Of a stretch of 64,000 nt of DNA, positions 49,514 through 60,967 are shown piece by piece; position 1 is the stretch's first letter, and every line of letters begins with the position of its first letter. A model generated the notes under the pieces. The model had not been told where the DNA came from, did not search any database, and saw only the letters and a list, made by a program, of their open reading frames with translations. Source of the stretch: Crossaster papposus. Taxonomy: Eukaryota; Echinodermata; Asteroidea; Velatida; Solasteridae. The stretch covers positions 605,291 through 669,290 of the forward strand of contig JBAIAA010000668.1 in NCBI GenBank assembly GCA_037893245.1. Reading direction: 5' to 3'. The translations under genes and the position numbers were made by a program.

Positions 49514-52055
49514 TATGTAAAGGGAAAGAAGTGTGCATAAGAAATATGTAAAGGGAAAGAAGTGTGCATAAGAAATATGTAAAGGGAAAGAAGTGTGCAT
49601 AAGAAATATGTAAAGGGAAAGAAGTGTGCATAAGAAATATGTAAAGGGAAAGAAGTGTGCATAAGAAATATGTAAAGGGAAAGAAGTGTGCATAAGAAAT
49701 ATGTAAAGGGAAAGAAGTGTGCATAAGAAATATGTAAAGGGAAAGAAGTGTGCATAAGAAATATGTAAAGGGAAAGAAGTGTGCATAAGAAATATGTAAA
49801 GGGAAAGAAGTGTGCATAAGAAATATGTAAAGGGAAAGAAGTGTGCATAAGAAATATGTAAAGGGAAAGAAGTGTGCATAAGAAATATGTAAAGGGAAAG
49901 AAGTGTGCATAAGAAATATGTAAAGGGAAAGAAGTGTGCATAAGAAATATGTAAAGGGAAAGAAGTGTGCATAAGAAATATGTAAAGGGAAAGAAGTGTG
50001 CATAAGAAATATGTAAAGGGAAAGAAGTGTGCATAAGAAATATGTAAAGGGAAAGAAGTGTGCATAAGAAATATGTAAAGGGAAAGAAGTGTGCATAAGA
50101 AATATGTAAAGGGAAAGAAGTGTGCATAAGAAATATGTAAAGGGAAAGAAGTGTGCATAAGAAATATGTAAAGGGAAAGAAGTGTGCATAAGAAATATGT
50201 AAAGGGAAAGAAGTGTGCATAAGAAATATGTAAAGGGAAAGAAGTGTGCATAAGAAATATGTAAAGGGAAAGAAGTGTGCATAAGAAATATGTAAAGGGA
50301 AAGAAGTGTGCATAAGAAATATGTAAAGGGAAAGAAGTGTGCATAAGAAATATGTAAAGGGAAAGAAGTGTGCATAAGAAATATGTAAAGGGAAAGAAGT
50401 GTGCATAAGAAATATGTAAAGGGAAAGAAGTGTGCATAAGAAATATGTAAAGGGAAAGAAGTGTGCATAAGAAATATGTAAAGGGAAAGAAGTGTGCATA
50501 AGAAATATGTAAAGGGAAAGAAGTGTGCATAAGAAATATGTAAAGGGAAAGAAGTGTGCATAAGAAATATGTAAAGGGAAAGAAGTGTGCATAAGAAATA
50601 TGTAAAGGGAAAGAAGTGTGCATAAGAAATATGTAAAGGGAAAGAAGTGTGCATAAGAAATATGTAAAGGGAAAGAAGTGTGCATAAGAAATATGTAAAG
50701 GGAAAGAAGTGTGCATAAGAAATATGTAAAGGGAAAGAAGTGTGCATAAGAAATATGTAAAGGGAAAGAAGTGTGCATAAGAAATATGTAAAGGGAAAGA
50801 AGTGTGCATAAGAAATATGTAAAGGGAAAGAAGTGTGCATAAGAAATATGTAAAGGGAAAGAAGTGTGCATAAGAAATATGTAAAGGGAAAGAAGTGTGC
50901 ATAAGAAATATGTAAAGGGAAAGAAGTGTGCATAAGAAATATGTAAAGGGAAAGAAGTGTGCATAAGAAATATGTAAAGGGAAAGAAGTGTGCATAAGAA
51001 ATATGTAAAGGGAAAGAAGTGTGCATAAGAAATATGTAAAGGGAAAGAAGTGTGCATAAGAAATATGTAAAGGGAAAGAAGTGTGCATAAGAAATATGTA
51101 AAGGGAAAGAAGTGTGCATAAGAAATATGTAAAGGGAAAGAAGTGTGCATAAGAAATATGTAAAGGGAAAGAAGTGTGCATAAGAAATATGTAAAGGGAA
51201 AGAAGTGTGCATAAGAAATATGTAAAGGGAAAGAAGTGTGCATAAGAAATATGTAAAGGGAAAGAAGTGTGCATAAGAAATATGTAAAGGGAAAGAAGTG
51301 TGCATAAGAAATATGTAAAGGGAAAGAAGTGTGCATAAGAAATATGTAAAGGGAAAGAAGTGTGCATAAGAAATATGTAAAGGGAAAGAAGTGTGCATAA
51401 GAAATATGTAAAGGGAAAGAAGTGTGCATAAGAAATATGTAAAGGGAAAGAAGTGTGCATAAGAAATATGTAAAGGGAAAGAAGTGTGCATAAGAAATAT
51501 GTAAAGGGAAAGAAGTGTGCATAAGAAATATGTAAAGGGAAAGAAGTGTGCATAAGAAATATGTAAAGGGAAAGAAGTGTGCATAAGAAATATGTAAAGG
51601 GAAAGAAGTGTGCATAAGAAATATGTAAAGGGAAAGAAGTGTGCATAAGAAATATGTAAAGGGAAAGAAGTGTGCATAAGAAATATGTAAAGGGAAAGAA
51701 GTGTGCATAAGAAATATGTAAAGGGAAAGAAGTGTGCATAAGAAATATGTAAAGGGAAAGAAGTGTGCATAAGAAATATGTAAAGGGAAAGAAGTGTGCA
51801 TAAGAAATATGTAAAGGGAAAGAAGTGTGCATAAGAAATATGTAAAGGGAAAGAAGTGTGCATAAGAAATATGTAAAGGGAAAGAAGTGTGCATAAGAAA
51901 TATGTAAAGGGAAAGAAGTGTGCATAAGAAATATGTAAAGGGAAAGAAGTGTGCATAAGAAATATGTAAAGGGAAAGAAGTGTGCATAAGAAATATGTAA
52001 AGGGAAAGAAGTGTGCATAAGAAATATGTAAAGGGAAAGAAGTGTGCATAAGAAA
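49514..52055. repeat. Homogeneous 31-mer block of 82 units
   Basis: 2,542 bp, exactly 82 monomers without a visible variant. It ends at the first of two consecutive GAGATG monomers. Confidence 0.9.
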
Positions 52056-52613
52056 TATGTAAAGGGAAAGAGATGTGCATAAGAAATATGTAAAGGGAAA
52101 GAGATGTGCATAAGAAATATGTAAAGGGAAATAAGTGTGCATAAGAAATATGTAAAGGGAAAGAAGTGTGCATAAGAAATATGTAAAGGGAAAGAAGTGT
52201 GCATAAGAAATATGTAAAGGGAAAGAAGTGTGCATAAGAAATATGTAAAGGGAAAGAAGTGTGCATAAGAAATATGTAAAGGGAAAGAAGTGTGCATAAG
52301 AAATATGTAAAGGGAAAGAAGTGTGCATAAGAAATATGTAAAGGGAAAGAAGTGTGCATAATAAATATGTAAAGGGAAAGAAGTGTGCATAAGAAATATG
52401 TAAAGGGAAAGAAGTGTGCATAAGAAATATGTAAAGGGAAAGAAGTGTGCATAAGAAATATGTAAAGGGAAAGAAGTGTGCATAATAAATATGTAAAGGG
52501 AAAGAAGTGTGCATAAGAAATATGTAAAGGGAAAGAAGTGTGCATAAGAAATATGTAAAGGGAAAGAAGTGTGCATAAGAAATATGTAAAGGGAAAGAAG
52601 TGTGCATAAGAAA
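52056..52613. repeat. Transition into the right diversified block
   Basis: Two successive monomers end GAGATG instead of GAAGTG (A30 to G and G31 to A). A G28 to T unit follows, and later come two GCATAATAAAT units near 52361 and 52486. The GAGATG plus GGGAAATAAG pair recurs near 55425-55455, so it is a marker of this block. Confidence 0.85.
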
Positions 52614-54049
52614 TAAACACATGATGTCGGGACAAGCCCTCGAGTTAAATATGTAAAGGGAAAGAAGTGTGCATAAGACATATGTAAAGGGAAAGAAGTG
52701 TGCATAAGAAATATGTAAAGGGAAAGAAGTGTGCATAAGAAATATGTAAAGGGAAAGAAGTGTGCATAAGAAATATGTAAAGGGAAAAAAAGTGTGCATA
52801 AGAAATATGTAAAGGGAAAGAAGTGTGCATAAGAAATATGTAAAGGGAAAGAAGTGTGCATAAGAAATATGTAAAGGGAAAGAAGTGTGCATAAGACATA
52901 TGTAAAGGGAAAGAAGTGTGCATAAGAAATATGTAAAGGGAAAGAAGTGTGCATAAGAAATATGTAAAGGGAAAGAAGTGTGCATAAGAAATATGTAAAG
53001 GGAAAGAAGTGTGCATAAGAAATATGTAAAGGGAAAGAAGTGTGCATAAGAAATATGTAAAGGGAAAAAAGTGTGCATAAGAAATATGTAAAGGGAAAGA
53101 AGTGTGCATAATAAATATGTAAAGGGAAAGAAGTGTGCATAATAAATATGTAAAGGGAAAGAAGTGTGCATAAGAAATATGTAAAGGGAAAGAAGTGTGC
53201 ATAAGAAATATGTAAAGGGAAAGAAGTGTGCATAAGAAATATGTAAAGGGAAAGAAGTGTGCATAAGAAATATGTAAAGGGAAAGAAGTGTGCATAAGAA
53301 ATATGTAAAGGGAAAGAAGTGTGCATAAGAAATATGTAAAGGGAAAGAAGTGTGCATAAGAAATATGTAAAGGGAAAGAAGTGTGCATAAGACATATGTA
53401 AAGGGAAAGAAGTGTGCATAAGAAATAAAAAAGGGAAAGAAGTGTGCATAAGAAATATGTAAAGGGAAAGAAGTGTGCATAAGAAATATGTAAAGGGAAA
53501 GAAGTGTGCATAATAAATATGTAAAGGGAAAGAAGTGTGCATAATAAATATGTAAAGGGAAAGAAGTGTGCATAAGAAATATGTAAAGTGAAAGAAGTGT
53601 GCATAAGAAATATGTAAAGGGAAAGAAGTGTGCATAAGAAATATGTAAAGGGAAAGAAGTGTGCATAAGAAATATGTAAAGGGAAAGAAGTGTGCATAAG
53701 AAATATGTAAAGGGAAAGAAGTGTGCATAAGAAATATGTAAAGGGAAAGAAGTGTGCATAAGAAATATGTAAAGGGAAAGAAGTGTGCATAAGAAATATG
53801 TAAAGGGAAAGAAGTGTGCATAAGAAATATGTAAAGGGAAAGAAGTGTGCATAAGAAATATGTAAAGGGAAAGAAGTGTGCATAAGAAATATGTAAAGGG
53901 AAAGAAGTGTGCATAAGAAATATGTAAAGGGAAAGAAGTGTGCATAAGAAATATGTAAAGGGAAAGAAGTGTACATTAGAAATATGTAAAGGGAAAGAAG
54001 TGTGCATAAGAAATATGTAAAGGGAAAGAAGTGTGCATAAGAAATATGT

Positions 54050-57000
54050 ACAGGGAAAGAAGTGTGCATAAGAAATATGTAAAGGGAAAGAAGTGTGCAT
54101 AAGAAATATGTAAAGGGAAAGAAGTGTGCATAAGAAATATGTAAAGGGAAAGAAGTGTGCATAAGAAATATGTAAAGGGAAAGAAGTGTGCATAAGAAAT
54201 ATGTAAAGGGAAAGAAGTGTGCATAAGAAATATGTAAAGGGAAAGAAGTGTGCATAAGAAATATGTAAAGGGAAAGAAGTGTGCATAAGAAATATGTAAA
54301 GGGAAAGAAGTGTGCATAATAAATATGTAAAGGGAAAGAAGTGTGCATAAGAAATATGTAAAGGGAAAGAAGTGTGCATAAGAAATATGTAAAGGGAAAG
54401 AAGTGTGCATAAGAAATATGTAAAGGGAAAGAAGTGTGCATAAGAAATATGTAAAGGGAAAGAAGTGTGCATAAGAAATATGTAAAGGGAAAGAAGTGTG
54501 CATAAGAAATATGTAAAGGGAAAGAAGTGTGCATAAGAAATATGTAAAGGGAAAGAAGTGTGCATAAGAAATATGTAAAGGGAAAGAAGTGTGCATAAGA
54601 AATATGTAAAGGGAAAGAAGTGTGCATAAGAAATATGTAAAGGGAAAGAAGTGTGCATAAGAAATATGTAAAGGGAAAGAAGTGTGCATAAGAAATATGT
54701 AAAGGGAAAGAAGTGTGCATAAGAAATATGTAAAGGGAAAGAAGTGTGCATAAGAAATATGTAAAGGGAAAGAAGTGTGCATAAGAAATATGTAAAGGGA
54801 AAGAAGTGTGCATAAGAAATATGTAAAGGGAAAGAAGTGTGCATAAGAAATATGTAAAGGGAAAGAAGTGTGCATAAGAAATATGTAAAGGGAAAGAAGT
54901 GTGCATAAGAAATATGTAAAGGGAAAGAAGTGTGCATAAGAAATATGTAAAGGGAAAGAAGTGGGCATAAGAAATATGTAAAGGGAAAGAAGTGTGCATA
55001 AGAAATATGTAAAGGGAAAGAAGTGTGCATAAGAAATATGTAAAGGGAAAGAAGTGTGCATAAGAAATATGTAAAGGGAAAGAAGTGTGCATAAGAAATA
55101 TGTAAAGGGAAAGAAGTGTGCATAAGAAATATGTAAAGGGAAAGAAGTGTGCATAAGAAATATGTAAAGGGAAAGAAGTGTGCATAAGAAATATGTAAAG
55201 GAAAAGAAGTGTGCATAAGAAATATGTAAAGGGAAAGAAGTGTGCATAATAAATATGTAAAGGGAAAGAAGTGTGCATAATAAATATGTAAAGGGAAAGA
55301 AGTGTGCATAAGAAATATGTAAAGGGAAAGAAGTGTGCATAAGAAATATGTAAAGGGAAAGAAGTGTGCATAAGAAATATGTAAAGGGAAAGAAGTGTGC
55401 ATAAGAAATATGTAAAGGGAAAGAGATGTGCATAAGAAATATGTAAAGGGAAATAAGTGTGCATAAGAAATATGTAAAGGGAAAGAAGTGTGCATAAGAA
55501 ATATGTAAAGGGAAAGAAGTGTGCATAAGAAATATGTAAAGGGAAAGAAGTGTGCATAAGAAATATGTAAAGGGAAAGAAGTGTGCATAAGAAATATGTA
55601 AAGGGAAAGAAGTGTGCATAAGAAATATGTAAAGGGAAAGAAGTGTGCATAAGAAATATGTAAAGGGAAAGAAGTGTGCATAAGAAATATGTAAAGGGAA
55701 AGAAGTGTGCATAAGAAATATGTAAAGGGAAAGAAGTGTGCATAAGAAATATGTAAAGGGAAAGAAGTGTGCATAAGAAATATGTAAAGGGAAAGAAGTG
55801 TGCATAAGAAATATGTAAAGGGAAAGAAGTGTGCATAAGAAATAAACACATGATGTCGGGACAAGCCCTCGAGTTAAATATGTAAAGGGAAAGAAGTGTG
55901 CATAAGAAATAAAAAAGGGAAAGAAGTGTGCATAAGAAATATGTAAAGGGAAAGAAGTGTGCATAAGAAATATGTAAAGGGAAAGAAGTGTGCATAAGAA
56001 ATATGTAAAGGGAAAGAAGTGTGCATAAGAAATAAACACATGATGTCGGGACAAGCCCTCGAGTTAAATATGTAAAGGGAAAGAAGTGTGCATAAGAAAT
56101 ATGTAAAGGGAAAGAAGTGTGCATAAGAAATATGTAAAGGGAAAGAAGTGTGCATAAGAAATATGTAAAGGGAAAGAAGTGTGCATAAGAAATATGTAAA
56201 GGGAAAGAAGTGTGCATAAGAAATATGTAAAGGGAAAGAAGTGTGCATAAGAAATATGTAAAGGGAAAGAAGTGTGCATAAGAAATATGTAAAGGGAAAG
56301 AAGTGTGCATAAGAAATATGTAAAGGGAAAGAAGTGTGCATAAGAAATATGTAAAGGGAAAGAAGTGTGCATAAGAAATATGTAAAGGGAAAGAAGTGTG
56401 CATAAGAAATATGTAAAGGGAAAGAAGTGTGCATAAGAAATATGTAAAGGGAAAGAAGTGTGCATAAGAAATATGTAAAGGGAAAGAAGTGTGCATAAGA
56501 AATATGTACAGGGAAAGAAGTGTGCATAAGAAATATGTAAAGGGAAAGAAGTGTGCATAAGAAATATGTAAAGGGAAAGAAGTGTGCATAAGAAATATGT
56601 AAAGGGAAAGAAGTGTGCATAAGAAATATGTAAAGGGAAAGAAGTGTGCATAAGAAATATGTAAAGGGAAAGAAGTGTGCATAAGAAATATGTAAAGGGA
56701 AAGAAGTGTGCATAAGAAATATGTAAAGGGAAAGAAGTGTGCATAAGAAATATGTAAAGGGAAAGAAGTGTGCATAAGAAATATGTAAAGGGAAAGAAGT
56801 GTGCATAAGAAATATGTAAAGGGAAAGAAGTGTGCATAAGAAATATGTAAAGGGAAAGAAGTGTGCATAAGAAATATGTAAAGGGAAAGAAGTGTGCATA
56901 AGAAATATGTAAAGGGAAAGAAGTGTGCATAAGAAATATGTAAAGGGAAAGAAGTGTGCATAAGAAATATGTAAAGGGAAAGAAGTGTGCATAAGAAATA

Positions 57001-57990
57001 TGTAAAGGGAAAGAAGTGTGCATAAGAAATATGTAAAGGGAAAGAAGTGTGCATAAGAAATATGTAAAGGGAAAGAAGTGTGCATAAGAAATATGTAAAG
57101 GGAAAGAAGTGTGCATAAGAAATATGTAAAGGGAAAGAAGTGTGCATAAGAAATATGTAAAGGGAAAGAAGTGTGCATAAGAAATATGTAAAGGGAAAGA
57201 AGTGTGCATAAGAAATATGTAAAGGGAAAGAAGTGTGCATAAGAAATATGTAAAGGGAAAGAAGTGTGCATAAGAAATATGTAAAGGGAAAGAAGTGTGC
57301 ATAAGAAATATGTAAAGGGAAAGAAGTGTGCATAAGAAATATGTAAAGGGAAAGAAGTGTGCATAAGAAATATGTAAAGGGAAAGAAGTGTGCATAAGAA
57401 ATATGTAAAGGGAAAGAAGTGGGCATAAGAAATATGTAAAGGGAAAGAAGTGTGCATAAGAAATATGTAAAGGGAAAGAAGTGTGCATAAGAAATATGTA
57501 AAGGGAAAGAAGTGTGCATAAGAAATATGTAAAGGGAAAGAAGTGTGCATAAGAAATATGTAAAGGGAAAGAAGTGTGCATAAGAAATATGTAAAGGGAA
57601 AGAAGTGTGCATAAGAAATATGTAAAGGGAAAGAAGTGTGCATAAGAAATATGTAAAGGGAAAGAAGTGTGCATAAGAAATATGTAAAGGAAAAGAAGTG
57701 TGCATAAGAAATATGTAAAGGGAAAGAAGTGTGCATAATAAATATGTAAAGGGAAAGAAGTGTGCATAATAAATATGTAAAGGGAAAGAAGTGTGCATAA
57801 TAGATATGTAAAGGGAAAGAAGTGTGCATAAGAAATATGTAAAGGGAAAGAAGTGTGCATAAGAAATATGTAAAGGGAAAGAAGTGTGCATAAGAAATAT
57901 GTAAAGGGAAAGAAATGTGCATAAGAAATATGTAAAGGGAAATAAGTGTGCATAAGAAATATGTAAAGGGAAAGAAGTGTGCATAAGAAA
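54050..57990. repeat. About 2.46-kb duplicated segment in the right block
   Basis: GTACAGGG at 54051 and GTGGGCAT at 54964 recur at +2458 (56509 and 57422). AGGAAAAGAAG at 55202 recurs at +2489 (57691), so one unit was gained between the last two markers. Adjacent GCATAATAAAT units follow in both copies (near 55249 and 57738). The inserts at 55843 and 57991 are +2148 apart, so further monomers were lost or gained toward the end. Confidence 0.7.
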
Positions 57991-58407
57991 TAAACACATG
58001 ATGTCGGGACAAGCCCTCGAGTTAAATATGTAAAGGGAAAGAAGTGTGCATAAGAAATAAAAAAGGGAAAGAAGTGTGCATAAGAAATATGTAAAGGGAA
58101 AGAAGTGTGCATAAGAAATATGTAAAGGGAAAGAAGTGTGCATAAGAAATATGTAAAGGGAAAGAAGTGTGCATAAGAAATAAACACATGATGTCGGGAC
58201 AAGCCCTCGAGTTAAATATGTAAAGGGAAAGAAGTGTGCATAAGACATATGTAAAGGGAAAGAAGTGTGCATAAGAAATATGTAAAGGGAAAGAAGTGTG
58301 CATAAGAAATATGTAAAGGGAAAGAAGTGTGCATAAGAAATATGTAAAGGGAAAGAAGTGTGCATAAGAAATAAACACATGATGTCGGGACAAGCCCTCG
58401 AGTTAAA
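57991..58407. repeat. Type-C insert triplet, copy 1
   Basis: Inserts at 57991, 58181 and 58372, spaced 190 and 191 bp; the 1-bp difference is the TAAAAAA 30-mer at 58058. The second and third are each followed by an AAGACATATG monomer. An incomplete version (two inserts, 190 bp apart) lies at 55843/56033. Confidence 0.87.
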
Positions 58408-60550
58408 TATGTAAAGGGAAAGAAGTGTGCATAAGACATATGTAAAGGGAAAGAAGTGTGCATAAGAAATATGTAAAGGGAAAGAAGTGTGCATAAGAAA
58501 TATGTAAAGGGAAAGAAGTGTGCATAAGAAATATGTAAAGGGAAAAAAGTGTGCATAAGAAATATGTAAAGGGAAAGAAGTGTGCATAAGAAATATGTAA
58601 AGGGAAAGAAGTGTGCATAAGAAATATGTAAAGGGAAAGAAGTGTGCATAAGAAATATTTAAAGGGAAAGAAGTGTGCATAAGAAATATGTAAAGGGAAA
58701 GAAGTGTGCATAAGAAATATGTAAAGGGAAAGAAGTGTGCATAAGAAATATGTAAAGGGAAAGAAGTGTGCATAAGAAATATGTAAAGGGAAAGAAGTGT
58801 GCATAAGAAATATGTAAAGGGAAAGAAGTGTGCATAAGAAATATGTAAAGGGAAAAAAGTGTGCATAAGAAATATGTAAAGGGAAAGAAGTGTGCATAAG
58901 AAATATGTAAAGGGAAAGAAGTGTGCATAAGAAATATGTAAAGGGAAAGAAGTGTGCATAAGAAATATGTAAAGGGAAAGAAGTGTGCATAAGAAATATG
59001 TAAAGGGAAAGAAGTGTGCATAAGAAATATGTAAAGGGAAAGAAGTGTGCATAAGAAATATGTAAAGGGAAAGAAGTGTGCATAAGAAATATGTAAAGGG
59101 AAAGAAGTGTGCATAAGAAATATGTAAAGGGAAAGAAGTGTGCATAAGAAATATGTAAAGGGAAAGAAGTGTGCATAAGAAATATGTAAAGGGAAAGAAG
59201 TGTGCATAAGAAATATGTAAAGGGAAAGAAGTGTGCATAAGAAATATGTAAAGGGAAAGAAGTGTGCATAAGAAATATGTAAAGGGAAAGAAGTGTGCAT
59301 AAGAAATATGTAAAGGGAAAGAAGTGTGCATAAGAAATATGTAAAGGGAAAGAAGTGTGCATAAGAAATATGTAAAGGGAAAGAAGTGTGTATAAGAAAT
59401 ATGTAAAGGGAATGAAGTGTGCATAAGAAATATGTAAAGGGAAAGAAGTGTGCATAAGAAAAATGTAAAGGGAAAGAAGTGTGCATAAGAAATATGTAAA
59501 GGGAAAGAAGTGTGCATAAGAAATATGTAAAGGGAAAGAAGTGTGCATAAGAAATATGTAAAGGGAAAGAAGTGTGCATAAGAAATATGTAAAGGGAAAG
59601 AAGTGTGCATAAGAAATATGTAAAGGGAAAGAAGTGTGCATAAGAAATATGTAAAGGGAAAGAAGTGTGCATAAGAAATATGTAAAGGGAAAGAAGTGTG
59701 CATAAGAAATATGTAAAGGGAAAGAAGTGTGCATAAGAAATATGTAAAGGGAAAGAAGTGTGCATAAGAAATATGTAAAGGGAAAGAAGTGTGCATAAGA
59801 AATATGTAAAGGGAAAGAAGTGTGCATAAGAAATATGTAAAGGGAAAGAAGTGTGCATAAGAAATATGTAAAGGGAAAGAAGTGTGCATAAGAAATTTGT
59901 AAAGGGAAAGAAGTGTGCATAAGAAATAAACACATGATGTCGGGACAAGCCCTCGAGTTAAATATGTAAAGGGAAAGAAGTGTGCATAAGAAATAAAAAA
60001 GGGAAAGAAGTGTGCATAAGAAATATGTAAAGGGAAAGAAGTGTGCATAAGAAATATGTAAAGGGAAAGAAGTGTGCATAAGAAATATGTAAAGGGAAAG
60101 AAGTGTGCATAAGAAATATGTAAAGGGAAAGAAGTGTGCATAAGAAATATGTAAAGGGAAAGAAGTGTGCATAAGAAATATGTAAAGGGAAAGAAGTGTG
60201 CATAAGAAATATGTAAAGGGAAAGAAGTGTGCATAAGAAATATGTAAAGGGAAAGAAGTGTGCATAAGAAATATGTAAAGGGAAAGAAGTGTGCATAAGA
60301 AATATGTAAAGGGAAAGAAGTGTGCATAAGAAATATGTAAAGGGAAAGAAGTGTGCATAAGAAATATGTAAAGGGAAAGAAGTGTGCATAAGAAATATGT
60401 AAAGGGAAAGAAGTGTGCATAAGAAATATGTAAAGGGAAAGAAGTGTGCATAAGAAATATGTAAAGGGAAAGAAGTGTGCATAAGAAATATGTAAAGGGA
60501 AAGAAGTGTGCATAAGAAATATGTAAAGGGAAAGAAGTGTGCATAAGAAA
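58408..60550. repeat. 31-mers between insert triplets
   Basis: Mostly regular monomers with one type-C insert at 59927 and its TAAAAAA 30-mer at 59994. Single variants include AAATATTTAAAGG near 58660, G28 to A near 58555 and 58856, GTGTATAAG near 59391, GGAATGAAG near 59413, AAAAATG near 59460 and AAATTTG near 59897. No other element. Confidence 0.85.
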
Positions 60551-60967
60551 TAAACACATGATGTCGGGACAAGCCCTCGAGTTAAATATGTAAAGGGAAA
60601 GAAGTGTGCATAAGAAATAAAAAAGGGAAAGAAGTGTGCATAAGAAATATGTAAAGGGAAAGAAGTGTGCATAAGAAATATGTAAAGGGAAAGAAGTGTG
60701 CATAAGAAATATGTAAAGGGAAAGAAGTGTGCATAAGAAATAAACACATGATGTCGGGACAAGCCCTCGAGTTAAATATGTAAAGGGAAAGACGTGTGCA
60801 TAAGACATATGTAAAGGGAAAGAAGTGTGCATAAGAAATATGTAAAGGGAAAGAAGTGTGCATAAGAAATATGTAAAGGGAAAGAAGTGTGCATAAGAAA
60901 TATGTAAAGGGAAAAAAGTGTGCATAAGAAATAAACACATGATGTCGGGACAAGCCCTCGAGTTAAA
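60551..60967. repeat. Type-C insert triplet, copy 2
   Basis: Inserts at 60551, 60741 and 60932 repeat the 57991 triplet at +2560. Four inserts and two 30-mers predict remainder 18; 2560 leaves 18. A GACGTG unit near 60793 and a G28 to A unit near 60916 are private. This is the last diversified sequence before the uniform right edge. Confidence 0.87.

Larger units (their letters stand above)
52614..60967. repeat. Right diversified block, type-C inserts only
   Basis: Ten inserts, at 52614, 55843, 56033, 57991, 58181, 58372, 59927, 60551, 60741 and 60932, are all type C. Private variants are a 30-mer of a different kind (TATGTAAA replaced by TAAAAAA; at 53426, 55910, 58058, 59994, 60618) and AAGACATATG monomers (A12 to C) near 52679, 52897, 53393, 58246, 58437 and 60806. 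The TAATAAA 30-mer and the TTCAT unit of the middle block are absent. Confidence 0.9.

Noticed and set aside
6134..60967. CENP-B box or other known centromere protein site in the inserts
   Set aside because: The insert has CTCGAG and CGGGAC but not the spaced TTCG...CGGGA pattern of a CENP-B box. Centromere identity cannot be decided from this sequence.
6134..60967. Inserts as solo transposon ends or MITEs
   Set aside because: At 36 bp they are very short, lack terminal inverted repeats, and occur only at one monomer position. The AAATA repeats are suggestive, but a single founding event followed by amplification is sufficient.
6134..60967. Avian W-chromosome XhoI satellite because of the CTCGAG sites
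   Set aside because: That family, as I know it, is built of about 21-bp A/T-cluster units in larger XhoI fragments. The 31-bp purine-rich monomer here does not fit, and a shared restriction site is not evidence of kinship.
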